A stretch of DNA of 7,721 bases, from NCBI GenBank assembly GCA_004296815.1, contig SCVT01000477.1:1-7721 (forward strand), read 5' to 3'. The translations under genes and the position numbers were made by a program. Source of the DNA: Reyranella sp. (GTDB lineage Bacteria; Pseudomonadota; Alphaproteobacteria; Reyranellales; Reyranellaceae). Shown here piece after piece: positions 1-6,691 of the stretch (positions within the stretch are counted from its first letter, which is position 1; each line of letters starts with the position of its first letter). Below the pieces are notes generated by a model. That model searched no databases. It worked only from the letters and a program-made list of their open reading frames with translations, and was not told the origin of the DNA.

Positions 1-1
1 A

Positions 2-445
2 GGCTTCAACGAGCAGGCCTACAGGGAGTGCCTCGCGAATGCCGTCGCGGACTATGCGCCGTGGCGCCATTCGCGGCTGGTGCTGTCGGTCAATCCGCTG
101 CGCACCGGGCCGGGGCAGGGTAACGGCGACCAGGCCTTTACGGAGCGGCTAATGCACGAATGTCGGGGCGCGGTCGGCCGCCGCTGCGTGTTCGACAACC
201 ACGATCTAGACACCGACCTGCCGCGGCCGCTCTACCGGATCTACGAGACGATGAAGCGGCTGGGGCCGGAGATCCAGTTCCAGACCTGGCGCACGACGCC
301 CCGGGACTTCGACGGCACCATCCGGCTGGGCGTCTCCTACGGCGCCAGCGGCATCGAGCTCTACCAGGACTATGGCGGTTTCCCGCAGATCGAGGACGCC
401 CGGCTGCGGCGCTGGGCGGCGATGCTCGAACGGAACAGCAGATAG
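2..445 (+). CDS. C-terminal part of an unidentified protein, possibly a TIM-barrel enzyme (start outside window)
   Basis: The reading frame is open from the first bases of the window and ends in TAG at 443-445, giving 147 C-terminal residues. A GTG at 80-82 could be read as a start, but the frame upstream is equally protein-like (it includes AVADYAPWRHSRLV), so the true start lies off the left edge. The last 60 residues contain two strand-like segments, EIQFQTWRT and ASGIELYQDYGGF, followed by a helix rich in Arg, Trp and Leu (RLRRWAAMLE). This is the pattern expected for the final beta strands and helix of a TIM barrel, as in many glycoside hydrolases, where aromatic and acidic residues at strand ends bind sugar. 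That is inferred from pattern only: no catalytic pair can be assigned and I do not recognise the family. The stop codon lies nine bases before the 3' end of the opposing tRNA gene. Confidence 0.7.
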   Translation, partial: GFNEQAYRECLANAVADYAPWRHSRLVLSVNPLRTGPGQGNGDQAFTERLMHECRGAVGRRCVFDNHDLDTDLPRPLYRIYETMKRLGPEIQFQTWRTTPRDFDGTIRLGVSYGASGIELYQDYGGFPQIEDARLRRWAAMLERNSR

Positions 446-454
446 AAGATAAAA

Positions 455-531
455 TGGTCGGGGCGACAGGATTTGAACCTGCGACCCCCAGTCCCCCAGA
501 CTGATGCGCTACCAGGCTGCGCTACGCCCCG
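455..531 (-). tRNA. tRNA-Pro, anticodon GGG
   Basis: The minus strand folds into a complete 77-base cloverleaf. It has a 7-bp acceptor stem (CGGGGCG with CGCCCCG), a D stem GCGC/GCGC with an AGCCTGGTA loop, and a 5-bp anticodon stem TCAGT/ACTGG. The anticodon loop is CTGGGGG, with GGG at 495-497. A 5-base variable region and a T arm GCAGG-TTCGAAT-CCTGT follow, then discriminator A and an encoded CCA at 455-457. GGG decodes the proline codons CCC and CCU. The mature 3' end is followed on the minus strand by a T-rich tract (TTTTATCTTCT) that could help end transcription, although no separate hairpin is visible. A weak promoter-like pair sits upstream on the minus strand (TTGCGG at 591-596, TAAAGC at 567-572, 18-base spacer), and I hold it only loosely. 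Confidence 0.97.
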
Positions 532-637
532 ACCGGTGCCCGGGCTGGTCGGCCCGCGGCAGGGGGGCTTTAGCGCGAATGGCAGCGATGCCGCAAGCCG
601 GGTTGCGTCGCCGCGGCGGGCAATAGATACAGGCGGC

Positions 638-1894
638 ATGATCGATCCCGGCCGCCGCGTCCTGTTGTTCTCGTCCATCGGACACGCGCTGATGCACATG
701 ATGACGGCGTTCTACGCCGTGATCGTGCTGACGCTCGCCATCTCCTGGAAGCTGCCGCCCGAGGATCTGCTGCGCCTCTATGCGCCGGCCACCATCCTGC
801 TGGGCGTGGTGTCGCTGCCGGCGGGCTGGCTGTCGGACCGGTTCGGCGCCCCGGCCATGATGGTCGTCATGTTCGTGGGCCTCGGCCTCTCGTCGATTGC
901 CTGCGGCCTGGTACCGACCGGCGATACGCTGATGCTGTCGCTGGCGCTCTGCGGCATCGGCACGTTCGGCGCTTTCTATCATTCGGTCGGCATCGGCTGG
1001 GTGATCCGCACGGCCAAGGAGCAGGGCCACGCGATGGGCGTGAACGGCCTGTGGGGCAGCGCGGGGCTGGCGCTCTACGGCATCGTGCCGGGCGTGCTGA
1101 TCACGATCGCCTCGTGGCGCGCCGCCTTCATCGTTCCCGGCATCGTCTGCGTCGCCGTGGGCGTGGTGCTCTTCTGGCAGATGCGGCAGGGCAAGGTCGG
1201 CGACCGGCCGATGCCCGCGACCGCGGGGGTCCAACTCGGCCGCCGCGAGTTCTGGCGGGTCTTCTCGGTGCTCTCGGTCACCATGGCGCTGGAAGGCGTG
1301 ATCTGGCAGGCGGTGATGTTCGGCGCGGCGCTCGTGTTCGAGGCCAAGCTCGCGCCCGAGATCACCACGTTGCGCGACGGGCTCGCCTCATGGGGCATCG
1401 TCACCAAGGAAGTGCTGTGGGTCGGACTCGCGACCTCGATGATCTACGTCGTGTCGGGCTTTGCTCAGTACGCGATGGGCCGGCGCATCATCGACCGCTA
1501 CCCGCTCAAGACGACTTACGTCGTGGCCTCGGCGCTGCAGATCTTCGCCATGATCGCGCTCGCCATGGGCAACGGCTACGTGGCGCTGCTGGGTGCCATC
1601 GGGTCGGCGGTGCTGAGTTCGGCGGCGGGCCCGATCGAGAACATCCTGATCGCCCGCTACACGCCCAGCCGCTATCACGGGCTGGGCTTTGGCGCGAAGT
1701 TCGTGGTGGCGTTCGGCGCCGGCCCGATCGCGATCCTGCTGATCGCCTGGATCCGCGAGACGACGGGCAGCCTCGAGCTGTTCTTCCTGGGCCTCGCGGC
1801 GACGTCGGTGGTGATCACGCTCGTGGCGCTGCTGCTGCCCGGCGCCGATCACGGCCGGGAAGCGCCAGTGCCGCAGGCGGCCCCCGCCGAATAG
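638..1894 (+). CDS. Major facilitator superfamily (MFS) transporter
   Basis: This encodes a 418-residue inner-membrane protein, the usual size for a 12-helix MFS carrier that moves small molecules using the proton gradient. Hydrophobic segments fall at roughly residues 11-36, 47-66, 73-92, 97-122, 135-157, 162-182, 208-235, 257-282, 292-310, 315-335, 348-372 and 380-400, with a charged loop near 183-207 separating the two halves. The family signature motif A between helices 2 and 3 is visible as GWLSDRFGAP (63-72). The segment GTFGAFYHSVGIGWVIR (108-124) resembles helix 4 of fosmidomycin-resistance-like and related MFS proteins. The substrate cannot be told. The frame is open back to 473, but that would overlap the tRNA gene and add a non-hydrophobic extension, so the ATG at 638 is chosen. 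Its ribosome binding site is poor (AGG at 631-633). A TAGATA at 624-629 hints at a very short leader, but I saw no convincing -35 box. The gene is monocistronic and converges on the GST gene. Confidence 0.9.
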   Translation: MIDPGRRVLLFSSIGHALMHMMTAFYAVIVLTLAISWKLPPEDLLRLYAPATILLGVVSLPAGWLSDRFGAPAMMVVMFVGLGLSSIACGLVPTGDTLMLSLALCGIGTFGAFYHSVGIGWVIRTAKEQGHAMGVNGLWGSAGLALYGIVPGVLITIASWRAAFIVPGIVCVAVGVVLFWQMRQGKVGDRPMPATAGVQLGRREFWRVFSVLSVTMALEGVIWQAVMFGAALVFEAKLAPEITTLRDGLASWGIVTKEVLWVGLATSMIYVVSGFAQYAMGRRIIDRYPLKTTYVVASALQIFAMIALAMGNGYVALLGAIGSAVLSSAAGPIENILIARYTPSRYHGLGFGAKFVVAFGAGPIAILLIAWIRETTGSLELFFLGLAATSVVITLVALLLPGADHGREAPVPQAAPAE

Positions 1895-1911
1895 AGGGGG
1901 CTGAATAGTCC

Positions 1912-2520
1912 CTACTTGCCGCCGCGCGCCGCCTTGTAGGCCGGCCGCGCCAGGCAGCGATCGAGCCAGGCGCCGGCATTGGGGTAGGGGCCGAAGTCGA
2001 ACTTGATCGGCTTGGCCCAGCTCATCACCGAGGCGAGGTTGAGGTCGGCGACGGTGAACGTCGAGCCGAGCAGGTAGTCGCGGCCCTGCAGCGCACCGTT
2101 CAGCACGCCGAACGGCTTGGGCAGCATCTTCTGCGCGTCGGCGACGGCGTCGGGCTTGCGCTTGTCGGGCGGCGTCATGAACATGTCGATCAGGATCGTG
2201 AGCAGGGGCTTCTCGACCTCGGTCATGCCCCAGAAGCTCCACTGCCACACCAGTGCCTGATCCTCGAGGCTGGCCGGCATGAAGCCGCCCTTGCCGTGCT
2301 TGCTCGCGAGATAGAGATTGATGGCCATCGACTCGAAGAGCTTGAACTCTCCGTCGACCATCGCCGGCACCTTGCCGTTCGGATTGACCTTCAGATAGTC
2401 CGCGTTCTTGAGATCCTTCATCTCGACGCCGACATGCTCGAACGGGATGCCAAGCTCGTGCACGATCCAGAGTGCGCGTGCGGCACGCGAGGCCGTCGGG
2501 CCGTAAATCTTCACAGTCAC
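1912..2520 (-). CDS. Glutathione S-transferase family protein
   Basis: This encodes a 202-residue cytosolic protein with both GST domains at normal length. The N-terminal thioredoxin-fold domain (about 1-75) holds the glutathione-binding features: Ser11 in a PTASRAAR context where the catalytic Ser or Cys usually lies, the cis-proline motif NGKVPAM (Pro52), and the Glu63-Ser64 pair in LFESMAINLYL that contacts the gamma-glutamyl group. The all-helical C-terminal domain carries the conserved N-capping box TVAD at 156-159. It should therefore be able to bind glutathione and may conjugate it, reduce peroxides or act structurally. The GTG start at 2518-2520 is supported by GGGGAG eight bases upstream. 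It lies 66 bases downstream of the second Rieske oxygenase on the same strand, with no terminator visible between, so cotranscription is likely. GSTs occur in several aromatic-degradation clusters (for example bphK), and NdmE of caffeine degraders is a GST-like structural partner of a Rieske oxygenase. Either role is an inference here. Confidence 0.93.
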   Translation of the reverse strand: MTVKIYGPTASRAARALWIVHELGIPFEHVGVEMKDLKNADYLKVNPNGKVPAMVDGEFKLFESMAINLYLASKHGKGGFMPASLEDQALVWQWSFWGMTEVEKPLLTILIDMFMTPPDKRKPDAVADAQKMLPKPFGVLNGALQGRDYLLGSTFTVADLNLASVMSWAKPIKFDFGPYPNAGAWLDRCLARPAYKAARGGK

Positions 2521-2528
2521 TTCGCAGT

Positions 2529-2534
2529 CTCCCC
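2529..2534 (-). promoter_or_regulatory. Ribosome binding site of the GST gene
   Basis: GGGGAG on the minus strand, with an 8-base spacer to the GTG at 2518-2520. It favours this GTG over the next in-frame GTG at 2512-2514, which would have a 14-base spacer. Confidence 0.6.
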
Positions 2535-2586
2535 AGACCCAAATCGGCAGTGACGATAAAGCAGCGCGCGCGTGCGGTAAAACGTT

Positions 2587-3924
2587 CTATTCCGCGAAAC
2601 CGTACTCAGTGCCGACATAGCCGTCGCGATGGCCGAAACGCTCCATCATTACGGTCGTGATGTCCTTGTCGCCGGCAGCGACCCAGCCGCCGGCACGTAC
2701 CGCATAGCGCTGCGAGGCCGCGGCCGGACGCGGCGCCTCACCGCGCTGCAGGGCGCGTGCGGCCGACATCACGAGCTTGCGGAACTCCACGATGCCGACG
2801 TCGGTCGGCCCGAGATGTTCCTTCGTGCGGTCCTGGATTGCGCCCTGGCTGTCCTGGATCGCGGCGTCCTGGTCGGAGACGCCGGCGATGCCGGTGTAGC
2901 TCAATGTCTTCTGCAGCTCGCGATCGAGCATGTAGTCGTTCTGCATGTTCTTCTTCGGCACGTAGTGCTCGTCGATCTCGGCATGCAGGCTGAGGCCCGC
3001 GGCATACTTCGTGCGCTCGGCGTTGCTGAGCGGCCGGTCGGGCGTCCAGCTGTAGGTGTAGACCCAGCACGTCGTGTCATCGATCGGGACCCAGGTCTGG
3101 CCGTGATAGACCTCGCCGGGAAACGCGACCGGTACCAGTGCATGGTTGGGCGCGAGGAACTGTGCGATGCGCCAGTAGATGTCGGTCGTGTCGGTCTTGC
3201 GGCCGGCGGCGATCACGAGGCCGGCGTCGTGGCCGTGGATCTTGAACTTGGGCCGCGGATCGTCGGTCACCCAGCGGCTGCGGTCGGCGAGGCCGCCTTC
3301 CTGGCCGATCGCCGAGGTCTTGCGCAGGATGTCGACGCGCACGGCCTCGTCCTTGGTCGGGATGGCGTGCAGGAAGGAGAAGTGCGCCGTGTCGATCGCG
3401 CCTTCTAGGCTCTGCACCCAGTTGCAGTCCTGCCGCTTCTTGGAGACGTAGCGATGGGCGGCCGGCACCAGGCCGAGCTCGAGCTGCGACAGTTCGGGCA
3501 TCGTCTCGCGCGGACCCATGTAGACCCAGACCATGTCGGCCCATTCGCGCGTCGGGTAGGCGAGGAGCTTGATCTTCTCCTTGTAGGTCGATTCCGGCGG
3601 CGAGGTCGGGAGGTCGATGCAGTTGCCGTCGACGTCGAACTTCCAGCCGTGGAACGAGCAGCGGATGCCGCATTCCTCGTTGCGCCCGAAATAGAGATTG
3701 GCGCCGCGGTGCGGGCAGTGCGGCTCGACGATGCCGACGCGGCCGTTGCTGTCACGGAAGGCGACGAGATCCTCGCCCAGGATCTTGATCTTCTTGGGCG
3801 GGCCGTCGCGCTCGGCGATCTCCTCGGAGAGGAGCGCCGGCATCCAGAAGCGGCGCAGCAGGTCGCCCATCGGCGCGCCCGGCCCGGTGTGCGTCAGGAA
3901 GACGTTGTCGGCGTAGCTCAGCAT
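2587..3924 (-). CDS. Rieske non-heme iron oxygenase, alpha subunit (phthalate 4,5-dioxygenase-like), second paralogue
   Basis: This encodes a 445-residue oxygenase that would use electrons from a partner reductase to activate O2 for hydroxylation or demethylation. The N-terminal Rieske domain binds a 2Fe-2S cluster through Cys70-Pro-His72 and Cys89-x2-His92 (CPHRGAN and CSFHGWKFD). The C-terminal catalytic domain carries Asp178-x2-His181-x4-His186 (DTAHFSFLH), the bridging aspartate plus two iron-ligand histidines. The likely third ligand is Asp358 in AIQDSQG, assigned by analogy with phthalate dioxygenase. The N-terminus (MLSYADNVFLTHTGPGAPMG) and length match the phthalate 4,5-dioxygenase-like group. 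A GTG at 3925-3927 gives one more residue, but the ATG at 3922-3924 aligns with the paralogue and makes a TGATG overlap with the upstream stop, so it is preferred and implies translational coupling. A GGTGAG at 3928-3933 may serve as ribosome binding site. By hand alignment it is about 80% identical to the upstream oxygenase over the first 190 residues. Substrate unknown; no reductase gene in view. Confidence 0.94.
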   Translation of the reverse strand: MLSYADNVFLTHTGPGAPMGDLLRRFWMPALLSEEIAERDGPPKKIKILGEDLVAFRDSNGRVGIVEPHCPHRGANLYFGRNEECGIRCSFHGWKFDVDGNCIDLPTSPPESTYKEKIKLLAYPTREWADMVWVYMGPRETMPELSQLELGLVPAAHRYVSKKRQDCNWVQSLEGAIDTAHFSFLHAIPTKDEAVRVDILRKTSAIGQEGGLADRSRWVTDDPRPKFKIHGHDAGLVIAAGRKTDTTDIYWRIAQFLAPNHALVPVAFPGEVYHGQTWVPIDDTTCWVYTYSWTPDRPLSNAERTKYAAGLSLHAEIDEHYVPKKNMQNDYMLDRELQKTLSYTGIAGVSDQDAAIQDSQGAIQDRTKEHLGPTDVGIVEFRKLVMSAARALQRGEAPRPAAASQRYAVRAGGWVAAGDKDITTVMMERFGHRDGYVGTEYGFAE

Positions 3925-5258
3925 CACTCACCCAATCCGTACTGGTTGCCGATATAGCCGCGGGGATGGCCGAAGCGCTCGGTCATCACCGTGGCGAGAT
4001 CCTTCTCCGGGGCCGCGACCCAGCCGCCCGAGCGCACGGCGTAGCGCTGTGCGAGCGCGGGCTGCGGCGGTGCTTCGCCCGACGCCAGCTTGCGGGCGGC
4101 GCCCATCACCAGCTTGCGGAACTCGACGATGCCGATGTCGGTCGGCCCGAGATGCTCCTTGGTGCGGTCCTGGATCGGACCCTGGCTGTCCTGGATGGCG
4201 GCGTCCTGCTCGCTGACCCCAGTGATGCCGGTGAAGTTCTCTTTCAGCTGCACATTGCGGTCGCGCAGGTAGTCGTTGTGCCTGTTGCGCAGCGGCATGT
4301 AGTCGGCGTCGACCTCGGAATGGACGTTGAAGCCACCGCGGTACTTGGCGCGCTCGGAGTTGCTGAGCGGCCGCTCGGGCTGCCAGCAGTAGGTGTAGAT
4401 CCAGCAGTTCACGTCGTCGACCGGCACCCACGACTGCCCGTAGTAGATCTCGCCAGGGAAGGCGGCCGGCGTGTAGGCGTGGTTGGGCATCAGGAACTGC
4501 GCGATGCGCCAGTAGAGATCGCGACCGTCGGTCTTGCGGCCGCCGCCGATCACGAGGCCGGTCTCGTGCCCGAGCACGCTGAACCTGGGCCGCGGGTCGT
4601 TCTGGACCCAGCGCACGCGGTCGTCGGGCTTGGCCTGGTCGCCCAGGGCGGCATTGGCCATTGCCTTGCGCGCGCCTTCCTCGTCGGTCGCCAGCACCTT
4701 GTGCAGGAAGGAGAAGTGCGAGGTGTCGATCGCGCCTTCGAGGCTCTGCACCCAGTTGCAGTCCTGCCACTTCTTGGTGACGAAGCGCGAGGCCGCAGGG
4801 ACCAGGCCCATCTCGAGCTGCGGCAGCTCGGGCATCGCATCGCGCGGACCCATGTAGACCCAGATCATGTCGCCCCATTCGCGGGTCGGGTAGGCGAGGA
4901 GCTTGACCTTTTCCTTGTAGGCCGAGTCCGGCGGCGAGGTCGGCAGGTCGACGCAGTTGCCATCGACGTCGAACTTCCAGCCGTGGAAGGAGCAGCGCAG
5001 CCCGCATTCCTCGTTGCGGCCGTAATAGAGGTTGGCACCACGGTGCGGGCAGTGCGGCTCGACGATGCCGACGCGGCCGTCGGTGGCGCGAAAGGCCAGC
5101 AGATCCTCGCCCATGATGCGGATCTTCTTCTGCGGCCCGTCGCGCTGGGGCAGTTCCTCCGACAGCAGTGCCGGCATCCAGAACCGGCGCAGCAGCTCGC
5201 CCATCGGCGTGCCGGGCCCGGCCCGGGTCAGGAATTCATTGTCCGCCTTGCTGAGCAT
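3924..5258 (-). CDS. Rieske non-heme iron oxygenase, alpha subunit (phthalate 4,5-dioxygenase-like), first paralogue
   Basis: This encodes a 444-residue cytosolic oxygenase with an intact set of metal ligands. The Rieske cluster ligands are Cys70, His72, Cys89 and His92, the bridging residue is Asp178, and the mononuclear iron ligands are His181, His186 and probably Asp357 (AIQDSQG). The start MLSKADNEFLTRAGPGTPMG and the conserved C-terminal block IQDRTKEHLGPTD are typical of the phthalate 4,5-dioxygenase-like alpha subunits, which usually work as homotrimers or hexamers without a small beta subunit and take electrons from a separate flavin/2Fe-2S reductase. The ATG at 5256-5258 has the best ribosome binding site in the window (AGGAGG, 9-base spacer). 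The gene follows metY after 25 bases and overlaps the second oxygenase by one base, so all three are probably one transcript. Residues about 187-219 are unlike the paralogue and lie just after the catalytic histidines, which suggests a different substrate pocket. The true substrate cannot be read from sequence; demethylation and ring hydroxylation are both possible. Confidence 0.94.
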   Translation of the reverse strand: MLSKADNEFLTRAGPGTPMGELLRRFWMPALLSEELPQRDGPQKKIRIMGEDLLAFRATDGRVGIVEPHCPHRGANLYYGRNEECGLRCSFHGWKFDVDGNCVDLPTSPPDSAYKEKVKLLAYPTREWGDMIWVYMGPRDAMPELPQLEMGLVPAASRFVTKKWQDCNWVQSLEGAIDTSHFSFLHKVLATDEEGARKAMANAALGDQAKPDDRVRWVQNDPRPRFSVLGHETGLVIGGGRKTDGRDLYWRIAQFLMPNHAYTPAAFPGEIYYGQSWVPVDDVNCWIYTYCWQPERPLSNSERAKYRGGFNVHSEVDADYMPLRNRHNDYLRDRNVQLKENFTGITGVSEQDAAIQDSQGPIQDRTKEHLGPTDIGIVEFRKLVMGAARKLASGEAPPQPALAQRYAVRSGGWVAAPEKDLATVMTERFGHPRGYIGNQYGLGE

Positions 5259-5267
5259 CCGGACGTT

Positions 5268-5273
5268 CCTCCT
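5268..5273 (-). promoter_or_regulatory. Strong Shine-Dalgarno site of the first Rieske oxygenase
   Basis: A perfect AGGAGG on the minus strand lies nine bases before the ATG at 5256-5258, inside the 25-base gap after metY. It fixes the start and suggests the oxygenase is translated strongly and independently of metY. Confidence 0.85.
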
Positions 5274-5283
5274 AAAGTCTTCT

Positions 5284-6573
5284 TCATTTGGTGGCCTTCG
5301 CCAGGGCCTGGTCGAGGTCCGCGATGATGTCGGCCACCGATTCGATGCCGATGGAGAGTCGCAACACGTCGGGGCCTGCGCCCGCGGCGACGCGTTGCTC
5401 TTCGGAGAGCTGGCGGTGCGTCGTCGAGGCGGGATGGATGATCAGGCTTTTGGCGTCGCCGATGTTGGCGAGATGCGAGAAGAGCTCGACGGCGTCGACG
5501 ACCTTCACGCCGACGTCGTAGCCGCCCTTGACGCCGAAGGTGAAGACCGAGCCCGCGCCCTTGGGCAGGTATTTCTTGGCGAGCTTGTTGTACTTGTTCG
5601 ACGAAAGGCCCGCGTAGTTCACCCAGGCGACGGCCGGATGCTTCTCGAGATGCTGCGCGACGGCCAGCGCATTGGCGCAGTGACGCTCCATGCGCAGTCC
5701 CAGCGTCTCGATGCCGAGCATGGTGAGCCAGGCGTTGAACGGCGCCTGAGAAGGGCCGAGATCGCGCAGGCCAACGGCATGGCTGTGGAACGTGTAGGCC
5801 ATGTCGCCGAACGTCTCGTAGAAGTTCAGGCCGTGATAGGCGGGCTCAGGACCGGCGAGGCTCGGGAACTTGCCGCCGCGCGACCAGTTGAACTTGCCGG
5901 AGTCCACGACGGCGCCGCCCATCGAGGTGCCGGTGCCGCTCAGGAATTTGGTGGTCGAGTGTACGACCAGGGTGGCGCCGTACTCGATCGGCTTGCAGAG
6001 CCAGGGCGTGGCCAGCGTGTTGTCGACCAGCAGCGGCACGCCCGCATCCTCGGCGATGCGCGCGATCGCCTCGATGTCGGAGATGACGCCGCCGGGGTTG
6101 GCCAGGCTCTCGATGAAAAAGGCCTTGGTCTTGTCGGTGACGGCGCGCTTGAAATTGTCGGGCGTGTCGGCATCGACGATGTTCGCCGTCCATCCGAACT
6201 TCGGATAGGTGTTCTTCATCTGCTGCAGCGAGCCGCCGTAGAGGCGCGAGGCCGCGACGATCTCCGCGCCGGGCGACATCAGCGGAAAGAGGGCGAGCAC
6301 CTGCGCGGCGTGGCCCGACGAGGCGACGGTGCAGCCGCGGCCGCCCTCTAGCGAGGCGAGGCGGGTCTCGAGCGCGGCATTGGTCGGGTTGGTCAGCCGC
6401 GAATAGATGAAGCCCACGGTCTGCAGGTTGAAGAGGGCAGCGGCATGGTCGGCATCCTCGAAGACGTAGGCCGTGGTCTGGTAGATCGGCTGGGCGCGAG
6501 CGCCGGTCGCCGGGTCTGGGGCGGCGCCCGCATGGATGGACAGCGTCTCGAAACCGTAGGTCTTGTCGCTCAC
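5284..6573 (-). CDS. metY: O-acetylhomoserine sulfhydrylase (aminocarboxypropyltransferase), PLP-dependent
   Basis: This encodes a 429-residue Cys/Met-metabolism PLP enzyme that joins O-acetylhomoserine with sulfide to make homocysteine, the direct-sulfhydrylation route to methionine; methanethiol can be accepted by some members. Length and motifs fit MetY better than the shorter (about 390-residue) cystathionine enzymes: start SDKTYGFETLSIHAG, YSRLTNPT with Tyr57 (phosphate contact from the neighbouring subunit), SSGHAAQ at 85-91, Asp184 in VDNTLATP (pairs with the PLP ring nitrogen), the Schiff-base Lys209 in HSTTKFLSGTGTSMGG, and the C-terminal HPASTTH. The frame is open 61 codons further upstream, but that extension overlaps the TetR gene end and is not conserved-looking, so the GTG at 6571-6573, with GGGAG six bases before it, is taken as start. 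It seems to be the first gene of the metY-Rieske-Rieske-GST unit. Related family members using O-succinylhomoserine (MetZ) cannot be fully excluded. Confidence 0.93.
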   Translation of the reverse strand: MSDKTYGFETLSIHAGAAPDPATGARAQPIYQTTAYVFEDADHAAALFNLQTVGFIYSRLTNPTNAALETRLASLEGGRGCTVASSGHAAQVLALFPLMSPGAEIVAASRLYGGSLQQMKNTYPKFGWTANIVDADTPDNFKRAVTDKTKAFFIESLANPGGVISDIEAIARIAEDAGVPLLVDNTLATPWLCKPIEYGATLVVHSTTKFLSGTGTSMGGAVVDSGKFNWSRGGKFPSLAGPEPAYHGLNFYETFGDMAYTFHSHAVGLRDLGPSQAPFNAWLTMLGIETLGLRMERHCANALAVAQHLEKHPAVAWVNYAGLSSNKYNKLAKKYLPKGAGSVFTFGVKGGYDVGVKVVDAVELFSHLANIGDAKSLIIHPASTTHRQLSEEQRVAAGAGPDVLRLSIGIESVADIIADLDQALAKATK

Positions 6574-6579
6574 GGCACT

Positions 6580-6584
6580 CTCCC
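6580..6584 (-). promoter_or_regulatory. Ribosome binding site deciding the metY GTG start
   Basis: GGGAG (within GGGAGAG, 6578-6584) on the minus strand with a 6-base spacer to the GTG at 6571-6573. It supports a 429-residue product rather than the longer open frame. Confidence 0.65.
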
Positions 6585-6601
6585 GGGGAAACGGTTCTGG
6601 A

Positions 6602-6614
6602 CGGCTCAGAGCCG
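6602..6614 (-). promoter_or_regulatory. Inverted repeat in the metY leader (hairpin or operator candidate)
   Basis: CGGCTC-A-GAGCCG (+ strand) is a perfect 6-bp inverted repeat around one base, 28 bases before the metY start, in the 118-base gap after the TetR gene. As RNA it gives a 5-bp stem with a 3-base loop; as DNA it could be a protein site. A weak promoter-like pair lies just upstream on the minus strand (TTGCGC at 6640-6645, TTTGAT at 6616-6621, 18-base spacer), which would place the start of transcription near or inside the repeat. I do not recognise a SAM-II or other known riboswitch in this gap. Confidence 0.3.
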
Positions 6615-6691
6615 CATCAAACCCACTCCCAGGCATCGGGCGCAACGGAAATTCTGATGTCAGCGGTCGCCCTGCGGTCTCGCTTGGGGGC

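Noticed and set aside
455..531. tRNA-Pro as an integration (att) site for a mobile element.
   Set aside because: No integrase, no direct repeat of the tRNA 3' end and no change in composition are visible on either side within the window.
473..637. N-terminal extension of the MFS transporter back to 473.
   Set aside because: It would run through the tRNA-Pro gene, is not hydrophobic, and the ATG at 638 lies right before the first membrane helix.
1895..1911. Shared terminator between the converging MFS and GST genes.
   Set aside because: The 17-base gap contains no hairpin with a T-run; any terminator must lie within the coding ends or be Rho-dependent.
2527..2538. GTCTCCCCAGAC in the GST leader, sharing the half-site GTCTCC with the palindrome at 7707-7721.
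   Set aside because: Symmetry is only 4 bases per arm with a different spacing, and the sequence is explained by the GST ribosome binding site.
2564..2576. Alternating GCGCGCGCGTGCG tract between the second Rieske gene and the GST gene (possible Z-DNA).
   Set aside because: Too short to claim a function in a GC-rich genome.
3966..5327. Long open frames on the + strand opposite both Rieske genes and metY (for example 3966-5327, 2629-3408 and 5032-6351).
   Set aside because: They lie opposite genes with clear family motifs and look like GC-rich codon-bias shadows. The two frames opposite the Rieske genes resemble each other only because the sense genes are paralogues.
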